Assembly (NCBI GenBank): GCA_017437125.1
Contig: JAFSBV010000030.1
Coordinates: 1-44,993, forward strand
DNA length: 44,993 nt
Direction of reading: 5' to 3'
Source: Bacteroidales bacterium
GTDB taxonomy: Bacteria > Bacteroidota > Bacteroidia > Bacteroidales > UBA932
Shown here: positions 16,314 through 25,103 of the stretch, one piece after another
Position numbering within the stretch: position 1 is the stretch's first letter
Layout: every line of letters begins with the position of its first letter
Made by a program: the position numbers and the translations under genes
Notes under the pieces: model-generated
What the model saw: only the letters and a program-made list of their open reading frames with translations
Told to the model about the DNA's origin: nothing
Databases searched by the model: none

Positions 16314-16901
16314 ATGGCATACATCAAAGAAGAAAGATACGACGAGCAGACTACTGCTGCAATCGCGGCCCATTACAAGGAAATCCTCAGACTTCTGGGT
16401 GAAGATCCTGAACGTGAAGGCCTGGTCAAGACTCCGGAAAGAGTCGCCAAGGCGCTCCAGTTCCTCACCCATGGCTCACAGCAGGACGGGGCGGAAATCC
16501 TGCGGAGCGCGATGTTCAATGAAGAATATCAGCAGATGGTCCTTGTAAAGGATATCGAACTGTACTCGACATGCGAGCATCATGTGATGCCATTCATAGG
16601 AAAGGCTCACGTGGCATATATACCTAACGGTACGATCACAGGCCTCAGCAAGATCGCGCGTGTCGTGGAAACATTCGCACGCCGTCTTCAGGTGCAGGAA
16701 AGGCTCACCACTCAGATCCGCGACTGCATCCAGGATACTCTGAATCCGCTTGGTGTCGCTGTCGTAATAGAAGCATCACACACATGCATGACCCTCAGAG
16801 GAGTGCAGAAGGCCAATGCAGTGACTACCACATCGGCCTTCAGCGGTATCTTCCTCAAAGATGAGCGTACCCGAAATGAGTTTCTGAACCTTATCAGATA
16901 G
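16314..16901 (+). CDS. folE: GTP cyclohydrolase I
   Basis: FolE converts GTP to 7,8-dihydroneopterin triphosphate, the first step of folate and pterin synthesis, in a cytosolic homodecamer. From ATG 16314 the protein has 195 residues. Zinc ligands are visible: Cys87 and His90 in [10 protein letters not shown], and Cys158 in SHTCMTLRG. The segment [20 protein letters not shown] and the VTTTSAFSG end are also conserved. The frame can begin at 16236 (221 residues), but those extra residues do not look like FolE and the shorter form matches the family. No Shine-Dalgarno is seen for either start. Its 3' end runs straight into a 22-bp tandem repeat. Confidence 0.93.
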   Translation: MAYIKEERYDEQTTAAIAAHYKEILRLLGEDPEREGLVKTPERVAKALQFLTHGSQQDGAEILRSAMFNEEYQQMVLVKDIELYSTCEHHVMPFIGKAHVAYIPNGTITGLSKIARVVETFARRLQVQERLTTQIRDCIQDTLNPLGVAVVIEASHTCMTLRGVQKANAVTTTSAFSGIFLKDERTRNEFLNLIR

Positions 16902-16910
16902 ATCCCTCGA

Positions 16911-17014
16911 CTTCGCTCGGGATGACAAGTCACTTCGCTCGGGATGACAAGTCGCTTCGCTCGGGATGACAAGTCACTTCGCTCGGGATGACAGGTCACT
17001 TCGCTCGGGTTGGC
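16911..17014. repeat. Tandem 22-bp repeat, about 4.7 copies
   Basis: Units starting CTTCGCTCGGGATGACAAGT begin at 16911, 16933, 16955, 16977 and 16999; the last is degenerate. Read on the minus strand it is the GTCATCCCGAGCGAAG sequence found scattered between genes in many bacterial genomes. It fills the gap between convergent folE and htpG and reaches the htpG stop. A role in transcript 3' ends is possible, but the structure is not a clean hairpin. Confidence 0.85.
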
Positions 17015-17015
17015 A

Positions 17016-19013
17016 TTACTTCAGATAAGCATCTTCTACGACCTTGGCACTTCTCGAGATGAAGTCGCTGAGGTCTTTTCCTTTAAGCATTCCGTTGGCA
17101 AGGAGCGCGAGGTCCGTGATCTGCTTGAGGATCGCGTTATCACCGGCAAATGCCTCGAGATCAGACTTATGAGCTGCCGCAGCTGCTTCCTTGGCATCGG
17201 TTACGGTCTTCTTCACGTCCTCTGAAGCATCATCTGCTGCATCCGGAATCACCTGAGCCGGAGCCACATCCGCCGCCTTAGCCTCCATGATACGTGCCAC
17301 GAGAGGATTCTCCATATTGACAGTGATATTATACATCGCCGGCATCTCGCCATAGAAGTTCATTCCGCCACCCATTGCCGACATCTCGCGGTAACGACGC
17401 ATGAACTCGCTCTGCGTGATGAGGATAGGAGCTGCATCCGCACCAAGATTGTCTGCCTGGACATAATACTGGTTATCCTTCGGAAGAACGCTCTGGAAAA
17501 TTACAGAAAGATCGTTCTGCTCCGCCTCTGACATTTCTGGTTTGATCTTGTCCTCTTTAGGGATGAGATTATCAATGCTGTCAGAGTCAACGCGTGCGAA
17601 TCGTGCATTCTCGACCTTTGTCTCAAGAAGATTCACGAAGTGACTGTCAAGCTGGCAGTCCATGATCAATACGTCATATCCTTTGTTCTTAGCTGCCTCG
17701 ATGAACGAATACTGACCTTCCTTGTCTGTAGCATAGAGGAATACGACTTTCTTGTCCTTGTCAGTCTGGCCTCCTTCTATCGCCTTCCTGTAATCCTCGA
17801 TGCTGAAATATTTGTCTTCAGTGTTCTTGAAGAGGCAGAACTTCATGGCCCTGTCGCAGAATTTCTCTTCTGACAGCATTCCATACTCGATGAAAAGCTT
17901 GAGGTTGTCCCATTTCTCTTCGAGCTGCTGACGCTCGTTTCTAAAGATCTCATCAAGACGGTCTGCCACCTTCTTGGTGATGTATGTAGATATCTTCTTC
18001 ACATTGGCATCGCTCTGAAGATAGCTTCTGGACACGTTCAGTGGAATATCCGGAGAGTCGATGACACCGTGAAGCAATGTAAGGAAGTCAGGAACGATGT
18101 TGTCAACAGAGTCTGTAACAAACATCTGATTGCAATAGAGCTGGATCTTGTTGCGAGAAATCTCTACATTGTTCTTGATCTTAGGGAAATAAAGGATACC
18201 GGTAAGATTGAAAGGATAATCCACATTAAGGTGAATATGGAACAGAGGTTCCTCAGCCATAGGATAAAGAGTCCTGTAGAACTCATTGTAATCCTCATCC
18301 TTGAGATCAGCAGGCTTGCGTGCCCAGAGCGGTTCTACCTTGTTGATGACATTATCCTTGTCAGTATCGACATACTTGCCATCCTTCCATTCCTGTTCCT
18401 TACCGAATACGACAGGAACCGGCATGAACTTGCAATACTTGTTCAGAAGGCCCTCGATACGCTTCTTCTCTGCAAATTCCTTTTCGTCATCTGCGATATA
18501 GAGTGTAATTACAGTACCTCTGTCAGCCTTGTCACATGACTCCATGTCATACTCAGGAGATCCGTCGCATGTCCACTTGACAGCCTTTGCACCGTCCTTC
18601 CATGAAAGAGTCTCGATAGTCACCTTCTCAGCAACCATAAAAGCAGAGTAGAAACCGAGTCCGAAATGTCCTATGATGCTGCTGAGCTGATCCTTATACT
18701 TCTCAAGGAACTCACCGGCACTTGAAAAAGCTATCTGGTTGATATATTTATCGACTTCTTCCTCTGTCATACCGATACCGTTATCGACAATCTTGAGAGT
18801 CTTGTTCTTTTCATCAAGCTCGATACGCACTGAAAGCTCGCCAAGTTCAGCCTTATACTCTCCTGATGCAGCCAGAGCCTTCATCTTCTGAGTCGCATCA
18901 ACCGCATTTGCCACAAGCTCCCTGAGGAAGATCTCATGGTCAGAATAAAGAAACTTCTTGATCACCGGAAATATATTCTCGGTAGTAACTCCAATTTTTC
19001 CTGTTGTTGCCAT
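17016..19013 (-). CDS. htpG: Chaperone protein HtpG (Hsp90)
   Basis: An ATP-dependent cytosolic chaperone of 665 residues, slightly longer than the E. coli protein, as usual in Bacteroidetes. The GHKL ATPase domain shows ELVANAVDAT, DNGIGMTEEEV and GHFGLGFYSAFMVA (ATP lid and glycine loop). The middle domain includes NVSRSYLQSD with the catalytic-loop Arg, and the C-terminal dimerisation domain follows an Ala/Asp-rich linker near residue 590. No heat-shock promoter or CIRCE element is visible upstream, where the terminator of the acyl-CoA ligase gene lies. It is convergent with folE across the 22-bp repeat. Confidence 0.95.
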   Translation of the reverse strand: MATTGKIGVTTENIFPVIKKFLYSDHEIFLRELVANAVDATQKMKALAASGEYKAELGELSVRIELDEKNKTLKIVDNGIGMTEEEVDKYINQIAFSSAGEFLEKYKDQLSSIIGHFGLGFYSAFMVAEKVTIETLSWKDGAKAVKWTCDGSPEYDMESCDKADRGTVITLYIADDEKEFAEKKRIEGLLNKYCKFMPVPVVFGKEQEWKDGKYVDTDKDNVINKVEPLWARKPADLKDEDYNEFYRTLYPMAEEPLFHIHLNVDYPFNLTGILYFPKIKNNVEISRNKIQLYCNQMFVTDSVDNIVPDFLTLLHGVIDSPDIPLNVSRSYLQSDANVKKISTYITKKVADRLDEIFRNERQQLEEKWDNLKLFIEYGMLSEEKFCDRAMKFCLFKNTEDKYFSIEDYRKAIEGGQTDKDKKVVFLYATDKEGQYSFIEAAKNKGYDVLIMDCQLDSHFVNLLETKVENARFARVDSDSIDNLIPKEDKIKPEMSEAEQNDLSVIFQSVLPKDNQYYVQADNLGADAAPILITQSEFMRRYREMSAMGGGMNFYGEMPAMYNITVNMENPLVARIMEAKAADVAPAQVIPDAADDASEDVKKTVTDAKEAAAAAHKSDLEAFAGDNAILKQITDLALLANGMLKGKDLSDFISRSAKVVEDAYLK

Positions 19014-19040
19014 ATCTATATATTTAATCTTTACAATAAA

Positions 19041-19062
19041 AGGTCATCCCGAAGGATGACCT
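19041..19062 (-). terminator. Terminator of the acyl-CoA ligase gene
   Basis: AGGTCATCC (19041-19049) and GGATGACCT (19054-19062) pair with a CGAA tetraloop. On the minus strand TTTTATT follows. Confidence 0.85.
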
Positions 19063-19120
19063 CATATAGTCAAATTATATTCCAATCAGAAATTTCTGAC
19101 TATTTGTCAGTCATGACTGA

Positions 19121-20755
19121 CTATTTGTACATGAATCTCTTGATACTCATCTTAGGAGTCTTCTCGAAAGGCTCTGCCATATACTCTACGACATTGATCT
19201 TGCTGTACGAAGGCATCGACTTGTTGACTTCTGCCATGATGGTCTTCTTGTACTCCTCAAGATCGACTCCCTCAGCCTTGGCCTTCTCTGAATCCATATA
19301 GATAAGCGCTACGAGCCTTGCTCCCCTGTCAACTACGACAGACTCTATCACATAAGGCTGGTTATTAACGGCAGCCTCAATCTCCTCCGGATAGATATTC
19401 TGACCGTTTGCTGAAAGGATCATGTTCTTGCTGCGGCCTTTGATGAAGATGTTGCCCTTCTCGTCAAGAAGTCCGAGGTCACCTGTACGCATCCAGCCGT
19501 CCTCTGTAAAGGCAGCCTTTGTAGCCTCCTCATTCTTATAATAACCGCTCATGATGTTCATACCGCGTGCCTGGATCTCTCCTACCTTGTTATATGGATC
19601 CTCAGAATCAATGCGGACCTCAACGGTATCGACTGCCTTTCCGCAAGACTTCGGTGCGAACTCCCACCAGTCTTCATATGCCATGAGAGGAGCAGCCTCG
19701 GTCATACCGTAACCAACAGTGAAAGGAAGCTTGAACTTCCTGAACCATTTCTCCACATCCGGATTGAGAGCCGCACCGCCCATAACGATCTCACGTATAT
19801 TGCCGCCAAATGCATTAAGAAGGGTTGTGCGCACCTTCTTGAAGATAATCTGATTGATACCTGGTATAGCTGTCACAACCTTCATGACAGGCTTGTTCAC
19901 GATAGGAGCCACCTTGCTCTTGAAGATCTTCTCCATGACAAGCGGAACTGTGATCACGAGATATGGCTTCACTTCCGCCATCGCTCCGAGAAGGAGTGCC
20001 GGAGTCGGAGTCTTTCCGAGATAATAGATCGAAGAACCTCCGCAGAGAGGATAAATAAGCTCGAACATCATACCGTACATATGAGCCATCGGGAGCATAG
20101 AGACGATCTTGTCCTCCGGATATGAAGGAAGTCTCTTCTGACCGAATGCCACATTTGCAGAAATACACTCATAACGGAGCATCACACCCTTAGGAGCACT
20201 GGTTGTTCCTGATGTATAATTGATGATAGCAAGTTCCTTTGCATTGTCTGTCGGATATGACACGTCTGATGCAGAAAAACCGTTCGGATATTTAGCATCG
20301 AACAAGGCCTGAAGATCGTCATTTGCCTTCTGGATCTTCTCGTCAGCTGCGTAAAGAAGCTTGAAGTCTGCAGTAGAGACAACTGCTTTCACTGTCGGCA
20401 TCTTTGCGATGTCAAGCTTGTTCCATATATCTGAATCCGTGAAGAGCAAAGTACTCTCAGAATGGTCAACAAGGGAATTGACACTTTCCGGATGGAAATC
20501 TGCAAGGATAGGTACTACAACAGCCTCGTATGTATTTGCTGAGAAGAAGGCAATACCCCATCGTGCAGAGTTCTTGGCACAGAGAGCGACCTTGTCTCCT
20601 TTCTTAAGGCCGACAGCTTCATAGAGAACATGAAGCTTGGCGATATTGGAAGCGACCTCTCCGAATGTAAAGAGCTCACCACGATAATTTCCCAATGCCG
20701 GACGATTCCAATTGGCCTTCATGGCCTCCTCAAGTCTAGTGAAATAATGTTTCAT
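19121..20755 (-). CDS. Long-chain fatty acid-CoA ligase (AMP-binding enzyme)
   Basis: A 544-residue adenylate-forming enzyme that activates a carboxylic acid, probably a fatty acid, to acyl-AMP and acyl-CoA. Visible motifs are the P-loop YTSGTTSAPKGV, VGYGMTEAAP (A5), GWMRTGDLG (A7), and IFIKGRSKNMILSANGQNIYPEEIE (A8), split here as GRSKNMILSANGQ and IYPEEIE. The C-terminal lysine lies in KTPKMSIKRF. Family length is normal. The ATG at 20755 is chosen because the promoter at 20796-20803 lies inside the longer frame. The N-terminus is amphipathic without a signal peptide, so it is cytosolic or membrane-associated. Divergent from the HAD phosphatase gene. Confidence 0.88.
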   Translation of the reverse strand: MKHYFTRLEEAMKANWNRPALGNYRGELFTFGEVASNIAKLHVLYEAVGLKKGDKVALCAKNSARWGIAFFSANTYEAVVVPILADFHPESVNSLVDHSESTLLFTDSDIWNKLDIAKMPTVKAVVSTADFKLLYAADEKIQKANDDLQALFDAKYPNGFSASDVSYPTDNAKELAIINYTSGTTSAPKGVMLRYECISANVAFGQKRLPSYPEDKIVSMLPMAHMYGMMFELIYPLCGGSSIYYLGKTPTPALLLGAMAEVKPYLVITVPLVMEKIFKSKVAPIVNKPVMKVVTAIPGINQIIFKKVRTTLLNAFGGNIREIVMGGAALNPDVEKWFRKFKLPFTVGYGMTEAAPLMAYEDWWEFAPKSCGKAVDTVEVRIDSEDPYNKVGEIQARGMNIMSGYYKNEEATKAAFTEDGWMRTGDLGLLDEKGNIFIKGRSKNMILSANGQNIYPEEIEAAVNNQPYVIESVVVDRGARLVALIYMDSEKAKAEGVDLEEYKKTIMAEVNKSMPSYSKINVVEYMAEPFEKTPKMSIKRFMYK

Positions 20756-20795
20756 CGTTATTAATCTGGATTTAGATTTTAGAATTTTCTGGTCG

Positions 20796-20803
20796 CAAAA
20801 GTA
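20796..20803 (-). promoter_or_regulatory. -7 element of the acyl-CoA ligase gene
   Basis: TACTTTTG on the minus strand, 41 bp before ATG 20755. Confidence 0.6.
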
Positions 20804-20835
20804 GCAAAAAGCACACACGCGCATGTATAATTTAT

Positions 20836-20843
20836 TATATTTG
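20836..20843 (+). promoter_or_regulatory. -7 element of the HAD phosphatase gene
   Basis: TATATTTG. A start near 20850 would leave the GTG at 20863 with almost no leader, which favours ATG 20896. The sequence TTTGTGGCGA occurs at 20840-20849 and again at 20860-20869. Confidence 0.55.
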
Positions 20844-20895
20844 TGGCGAAACGCCCGTTTTTGTGGCGAGAAAACTGTTAATTTTGATTCAGATC

Positions 20896-21735
20896 ATGAG
20901 AAATCGTCCAATTGTAGCGCTTATCTATGACTTCGACGGCACATTGTCGCCGGGCAACATGCAGGAGTTCGGCTTTATTCAGGCAATAGGAAAGAAGCCG
21001 CAGGAGTTCTGGCAGGAAAGCGACGAGATTGCATTAGGCCAGGATGCGAGCAATATCCTCAGCTATATGAAGCTTATGTTCGATGAGGCAAAAAAGGCAG
21101 GCATCAAGCTGCGCAAGGAAGATTTCAAGCGATTCGGAGAATCTGTCGAACTGTTCGAAGGAGTGAAGGAGTGGTTCGGTCTTATCAATGAATACGGCAA
21201 GGCCAAAGGTGTGAAGATAGAGCACTACATAAATTCATCAGGCTTGGCCGAGATGATCGAAGGCACTGCAATCGCTCATGAGTTCAAAAGGATATTCGCA
21301 TGCTCGTTCCTATATAATAAGGATGGAGAAGCAGAGTGGCCGGGAGTAGCAGTTGACTATACTGCAAAGACACAGTTCATATTCAAGATAAACAAGGGTA
21401 TCCTCAGTATCAGGGACAACAAGAAGGTGAACGAGAGCAAGGAAGAGGAAAACAAGAGAATTCCCTTCCCTCATATGATATATTTCGGCGACGGAGAGAC
21501 TGACGTTCCATGCATGAAGATCGTCAAGATGTTCGGGGGAAATTCGATAGCAGTATATAATCCTGAGATCAAGAAGAAGGTCAATGTAGCCAGGAAGCTG
21601 CTGCGCCAGAAGAGAGTGAACTTCATAACCCCGGCCAGATATACAAAGGACAGCAGGACTTATGAGGTCGTTTGTGCGATAATCGACAAGATCAAGGCGG
21701 ATTTCGACCTGGCCAAGCTGGCACGTTCTAAATAA
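20896..21735 (+). CDS. HAD-superfamily phosphatase
   Basis: A 279-residue haloacid dehalogenase-like hydrolase. Motif I is YDFDGTLSPGNMQ (nucleophile Asp and acid/base Asp), motif II is the NSSG segment, and motif IV is FGDGETDVPCM with the metal-binding Asp residues. A helical cap lies between motifs I and II. The likely reaction is hydrolysis of a phosphomonoester in the cytosol; the substrate cannot be told. The frame can extend to GTG 20863, giving MARKLLILIQI first, but the promoter position and the family start favour ATG 20896. Convergent with purT across a 27-bp perfect palindrome. Confidence 0.82.
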   Translation: MRNRPIVALIYDFDGTLSPGNMQEFGFIQAIGKKPQEFWQESDEIALGQDASNILSYMKLMFDEAKKAGIKLRKEDFKRFGESVELFEGVKEWFGLINEYGKAKGVKIEHYINSSGLAEMIEGTAIAHEFKRIFACSFLYNKDGEAEWPGVAVDYTAKTQFIFKINKGILSIRDNKKVNESKEEENKRIPFPHMIYFGDGETDVPCMKIVKMFGGNSIAVYNPEIKKKVNVARKLLRQKRVNFITPARYTKDSRTYEVVCAIIDKIKADFDLAKLARSK

Positions 21736-21740
21736 GACAC

Positions 21741-21809
21741 ATCAGATGACATCAGCCCCCCGAAGCAGAAAAGAAAGGGAAATGCTTCGGGGGGCTGATG
21801 TCATCTGAT
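21741..21809. repeat. 27-bp perfect palindrome between convergent genes
   Basis: Arms 21741-21767 and 21783-21809 are exact reverse complements with a 15-nt purine-rich loop. It sits between the HAD gene and purT. It probably stops transcription from both sides, yet neither side has a real U-tract, so it is not a standard intrinsic terminator. Confidence 0.8.
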
Positions 21810-21822
21810 TATCTGTTCAAGA

Positions 21823-23007
21823 TCAGTAAACCTTCACTTCAAGTTTGGCGTAAGCACGCTCGGCTTTTGCGAGGGCTTCTTCCACCGTGTCGGCTGTTGC
21901 GAGAATCACTCCTACACGACGGTGGCCTATGATTTCAGGCTTGCCGAAGATGCGGATCTGTACTCCTGGCTCTTCAAGCACCTTTTCAAGGTTGCAGAAT
22001 TCATATTCCTTGGTGTTGCCTTCCACAACGATAGCTTTTGATGCTGACGGTCCGTAGAACTGGATGCCAGGCACAGGAAGACCGAGAATTGCGCGAGCAT
22101 GGAGAGCGAACTCAGACATATCCTGAGATATCATCGTCACCATACCCGTATCGTGCGGTCTTGGCGACACCTCGCTGAAGATCACATCCTCGCCCTTGAT
22201 GAAGAGCTCGACACCGAATATTCCATATCCTCCCAAAGCATCAGTAATGGCCTTTGCTATATATTCCGCCTTCTCGATCGCTGCAGGTGACATCGCCTGA
22301 GGCTGCCATGATTCACGGTAATCTCCATCCACCTGATGATGTCCTACAGGTTTCAGGAAAGTCGTTCCGGCACAATGACGAACAGTGAGGAGGGTTATCT
22401 CATAGTCAAACTTCACAAAGCCTTCGACTATGACCTTACCGCTGCCTGCTCGGCCTCCTTCCTGAGAGATCTTCCACGCCCTGTCAACATCTTCCTGACA
22501 TTTTACGGTGCTCTGTCCATGACCTGAAGAACTCATCACCGGCTTCACGACACATGGAATTCCGATTTCGGCAACAGCCTGATCAAATTCCTCACGTGTC
22601 TCGGCAAAACGGTAAGGAGACGTAGGAAGGCCCAATGTCTCGGCAGCGAGACGGCGGATACCTTCGCGGTTCATTGTAAGACGTGTAGCCTTGGCTGTCG
22701 GTATGACGTTGAATCCTTCTTCTTCCAGCTTTACAAGTCTGTCGGTCGCAATCGCCTCGATTTCAGGAATTATGTAATCAGGGTTTTCCTCCTTGATCAC
22801 TCTTTCAAGAGCATCTCCGTCGAGCATAGAAAGCACATGATTCCTATGTGCCACATGCATTGCAGGAGCATTTGCATATTTGTCAAGTGCAACCACCTCT
22901 ACTCCATAACGCTGAAGTTCAAGAGTCACTTCCTTTCCAAGTTCGCCCGAGCCGCAAAGAACGGCCTTCTTGCCGGACTTTGTGAATGTTGTTCCAATTT
23001 TTGTCAT
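21823..23007 (-). CDS. purT: Formate-dependent phosphoribosylglycinamide formyltransferase
   Basis: PurT makes formyl-GAR from GAR, formate and ATP in purine synthesis, replacing the folate-dependent PurN step. The 394-residue protein has the ATP-grasp fold: N-terminal [21 protein letters not shown]-binding [27 protein letters not shown], and the metal site [15 protein letters not shown]. The frame can extend to 23031, but GAGAGAGG just before ATG 23007 and the promoter at 23039-23046 favour the shorter form. It is cytosolic and dimeric in the family. The upstream ompA-like gene is separated by a terminator. Confidence 0.95.
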   Translation of the reverse strand: MTKIGTTFTKSGKKAVLCGSGELGKEVTLELQRYGVEVVALDKYANAPAMHVAHRNHVLSMLDGDALERVIKEENPDYIIPEIEAIATDRLVKLEEEGFNVIPTAKATRLTMNREGIRRLAAETLGLPTSPYRFAETREEFDQAVAEIGIPCVVKPVMSSSGHGQSTVKCQEDVDRAWKISQEGGRAGSGKVIVEGFVKFDYEITLLTVRHCAGTTFLKPVGHHQVDGDYRESWQPQAMSPAAIEKAEYIAKAITDALGGYGIFGVELFIKGEDVIFSEVSPRPHDTGMVTMISQDMSEFALHARAILGLPVPGIQFYGPSASKAIVVEGNTKEYEFCNLEKVLEEPGVQIRIFGKPEIIGHRRVGVILATADTVEEALAKAERAYAKLEVKVY

Positions 23008-23038
23008 ACCTCTCTCTTTTGTTAAAGTCATTATCTTG

Positions 23039-23046
23039 CAAATATA
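23039..23046 (-). promoter_or_regulatory. -7 element of purT
   Basis: TATATTTG on the minus strand, directly after the upstream terminator. Confidence 0.65.
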
Positions 23047-23053
23047 ATAAAAA

Positions 23054-23086
23054 ATAGAGATGTTCCGAAATATGGAACATCTCTAT
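23054..23086 (-). terminator. Terminator of the OmpA-like gene
   Basis: TAGAGATGTTCC (23055-23066) and GGAACATCTCTA (23074-23085) pair, extended by one A-T pair. On the minus strand TTTTTTATT follows. Confidence 0.9.
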
Positions 23087-23107
23087 ATGATATTTCCGGG
23101 ATAAAGC

Positions 23108-24343
23108 TTAGAAGCTTATGGTCACTGCCCTCTCAAGTTCAGGGTCAGACTTGGCATTCACAACCTCTGATTTTACTACGAGACGATCTTTTGCGATACC
23201 GAACTTAGATGTAAGGAGGTCTGATACATATTTGCTTCTGGCCTCACTCAGATCCTTGTTGCGCTTTGCAGTTCCTGTGTTGCTGTCTGCAGAACCCACC
23301 ACTGTAAGATAAACCTTGGACTGCTTGTCAGCCTTTGCAAGAATATTCTTTGCGATATATTCAAGATGCTGCATTTCATCTACAGAGAGAGTAGCCTTGC
23401 CGATATTGAAATATACCGCTACAGGAGACATATCCTTGAGCATGTCCGACATATCATCTGTCGTATTCTGGTTCTTCTTCAAGTCAACTACCATTTTGTC
23501 AAGCTGCTTGTTCCTGTTTTCAAGGGCGATCACATCCTCTTCCAAAGTCGCATTTGCAAGTTCAAGCGCGACTGCTGCAGCCTGAAGAGCAGCAATCTGA
23601 TCAGCTGCTGCAAGTTCCATGGCTCCCATCACTGAAGATGTCCTTACGAAGCCAGGGTATCCGAGATCGACAGCAAGGCCCATTGTTACAGATGGCTGGA
23701 TTGAAGGATCGTCTGCACCGATGACTCTTCCGTTCACTACAATCGCCTTCATATCCACCACAAGATCAAGTCTTTCAGTGAGTCGTAGATTGTGGAGAAG
23801 ACCGGCACCTACAGCAAGCTCGTTGTTTGCATAGTCGGCTCCATCCATGCCATATCCACGGTAAAATCCTGCATGGAGATATGGTACAAGATTCCAGAAA
23901 CGGGTCTCTTTATATCCTCCGATAGCATTCGACATGTTCCAGAGGAAATCTCCATGGACATACATATATCCCATTTTCTGGAGGTACTGATTTTCCTCTT
24001 GATCAAGAGTGTTTCCCAGGACAGAAGGGTTGTCAGCCCAGAATCTTGTTGCAAATCCTGAATAACCCACCCTCATACCGACTGCAGGAGTGAACCATTT
24101 TCCGAAACCGGCGTCTATACTAGGACCGATATTGACCTTGTAGCCATCATGAAGGAATACGTTAACACCGCCACCGGCACCGATGAACCAGTTGTCACCG
24201 AACCTGTTGGTTTCATAAGGGCCTCGAACCACCTTTCCGTTCTCATCCCTGTTTCCATTCTCCTGTGCATTAACTGCAGGAGATGCTGTCAATGCGACAG
24301 CTGCAAGAGCCGCAGCTCCTAAAATAAAATTCAGACGTTTCAT
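23108..24343 (-). CDS. OmpA-family outer-membrane protein
   Basis: A 411-residue precursor with a signal peptide ending near VNAQ. The N-terminal half is a beta-barrel-like region with repeated aromatic strands. A coiled-coil-like helical linker follows (AADQIAALQAAAVALELANATLEEDVIALENRN segment, about 245-285). The C-terminal OmpA/MotB domain (about 300-411) carries VYFNIGKATLS, LTVVGSADSNTG and the NKDLSEARSKYVSDLL helix that binds peptidoglycan. It should tether the outer membrane to the wall. The start at 24343 follows from the signal peptide; eight extra codons upstream do not fit. Strong terminator downstream. Confidence 0.88.
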   Translation of the reverse strand: MKRLNFILGAAALAAVALTASPAVNAQENGNRDENGKVVRGPYETNRFGDNWFIGAGGGVNVFLHDGYKVNIGPSIDAGFGKWFTPAVGMRVGYSGFATRFWADNPSVLGNTLDQEENQYLQKMGYMYVHGDFLWNMSNAIGGYKETRFWNLVPYLHAGFYRGYGMDGADYANNELAVGAGLLHNLRLTERLDLVVDMKAIVVNGRVIGADDPSIQPSVTMGLAVDLGYPGFVRTSSVMGAMELAAADQIAALQAAAVALELANATLEEDVIALENRNKQLDKMVVDLKKNQNTTDDMSDMLKDMSPVAVYFNIGKATLSVDEMQHLEYIAKNILAKADKQSKVYLTVVGSADSNTGTAKRNKDLSEARSKYVSDLLTSKFGIAKDRLVVKSEVVNAKSDPELERAVTISF

Positions 24344-24443
24344 AACCACTATAATTAAATGTGTCATGAAACGCCTTATACAAATTTGGTGTAAAACTCG
24401 ATTTTTTCAGCAAAAATTTTTCAAACCGGTCTTCCGCACCTGT

Positions 24444-24896
24444 CTATCCGAGGATCTGAGCCGCATGATTCTTTGTATCTACATTCTCGATGATTTCGGT
24501 CAGGATACCCTGCTCATCAAAGATGAAAGTACGTCGCAATGTTCCCATTACAGTCTTTCCGTACATCTTCTTTTCACCCCATGCTCCGAATGCCTGAAGC
24601 ATTTCTGTGGATGTATCTGCCAGCAGAGTGAAAGGAAGTTCGTATTTTTCCTTGAATTTCCTGTGTGATGCCACGCTGTCCTTGCTGACTCCTATTACAT
24701 TATAGCCCTTTGCGACAAGCATCTCATGATTGTCCCTGAGGTTGCAGGCTTCAGCTGTACATCCGCTCGTATTGTCCTTGGGATAGAAATAGATTATCGT
24801 CTTCTTTCCGATGAGGTCTTTCGAGCTGACCTCTCTGCCGTCCTGATCCATGACCACGAAATCCGGCATTCTGTCTCCGATTTTCAACATATACAT
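24444..24896 (-). CDS. bcp: Thiol peroxidase of the Bcp/PrxQ type
   Basis: A 150-residue cytosolic peroxiredoxin that reduces hydroperoxides with thioredoxin. The peroxidatic Cys46 and resolving Cys51 lie in NTSGCTAEAC, the CxxxxC spacing of the PrxQ subgroup. The preceding YFYPKD and later GVSKDS and FTLLAD segments match the family. Translation may begin at Met1 or Met3 (24890). A TATTTTTG element (minus strand, 24955-24962) about 60 bp upstream is the likely promoter. The C-terminal NHAAQIL end is of normal length. Confidence 0.92.
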   Translation of the reverse strand: MYMLKIGDRMPDFVVMDQDGREVSSKDLIGKKTIIYFYPKDNTSGCTAEACNLRDNHEMLVAKGYNVIGVSKDSVASHRKFKEKYELPFTLLADTSTEMLQAFGAWGEKKMYGKTVMGTLRRTFIFDEQGILTEIIENVDTKNHAAQILG

Positions 24897-24954
24897 TATA
24901 TTTATAATACCACGGATGAGGTATGCAAAATGCGTTCTTGAAGAAGGCTGACCT

Positions 24955-24962
24955 CAAAAATA
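24955..24962 (-). promoter_or_regulatory. -7 element of bcp
   Basis: TATTTTTG on the minus strand; no clear -33 element. Confidence 0.45.
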
Positions 24963-25103
24963 TTCTCGTGGAAATTTCATTAATGGTTCACAAAGATACA
25001 GAAAAACATCATATTCATGCATTCGCATCCTTTTATTTGTCCGTTTGCCGGATTTACACTAAATTGTACTGATAAAAAGTCAAAACACTAAAATTAAAGC
25101 CAT

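Noticed and set aside
16911-17014. CRISPR-like array of short repeats
   Set aside because: Units are head to tail with no unique spacers; it is a simple 22-bp tandem repeat.
19014-19120. Heat-shock promoter or CIRCE element before htpG
   Set aside because: The only palindrome there is a CGAA-loop terminator of the upstream gene.
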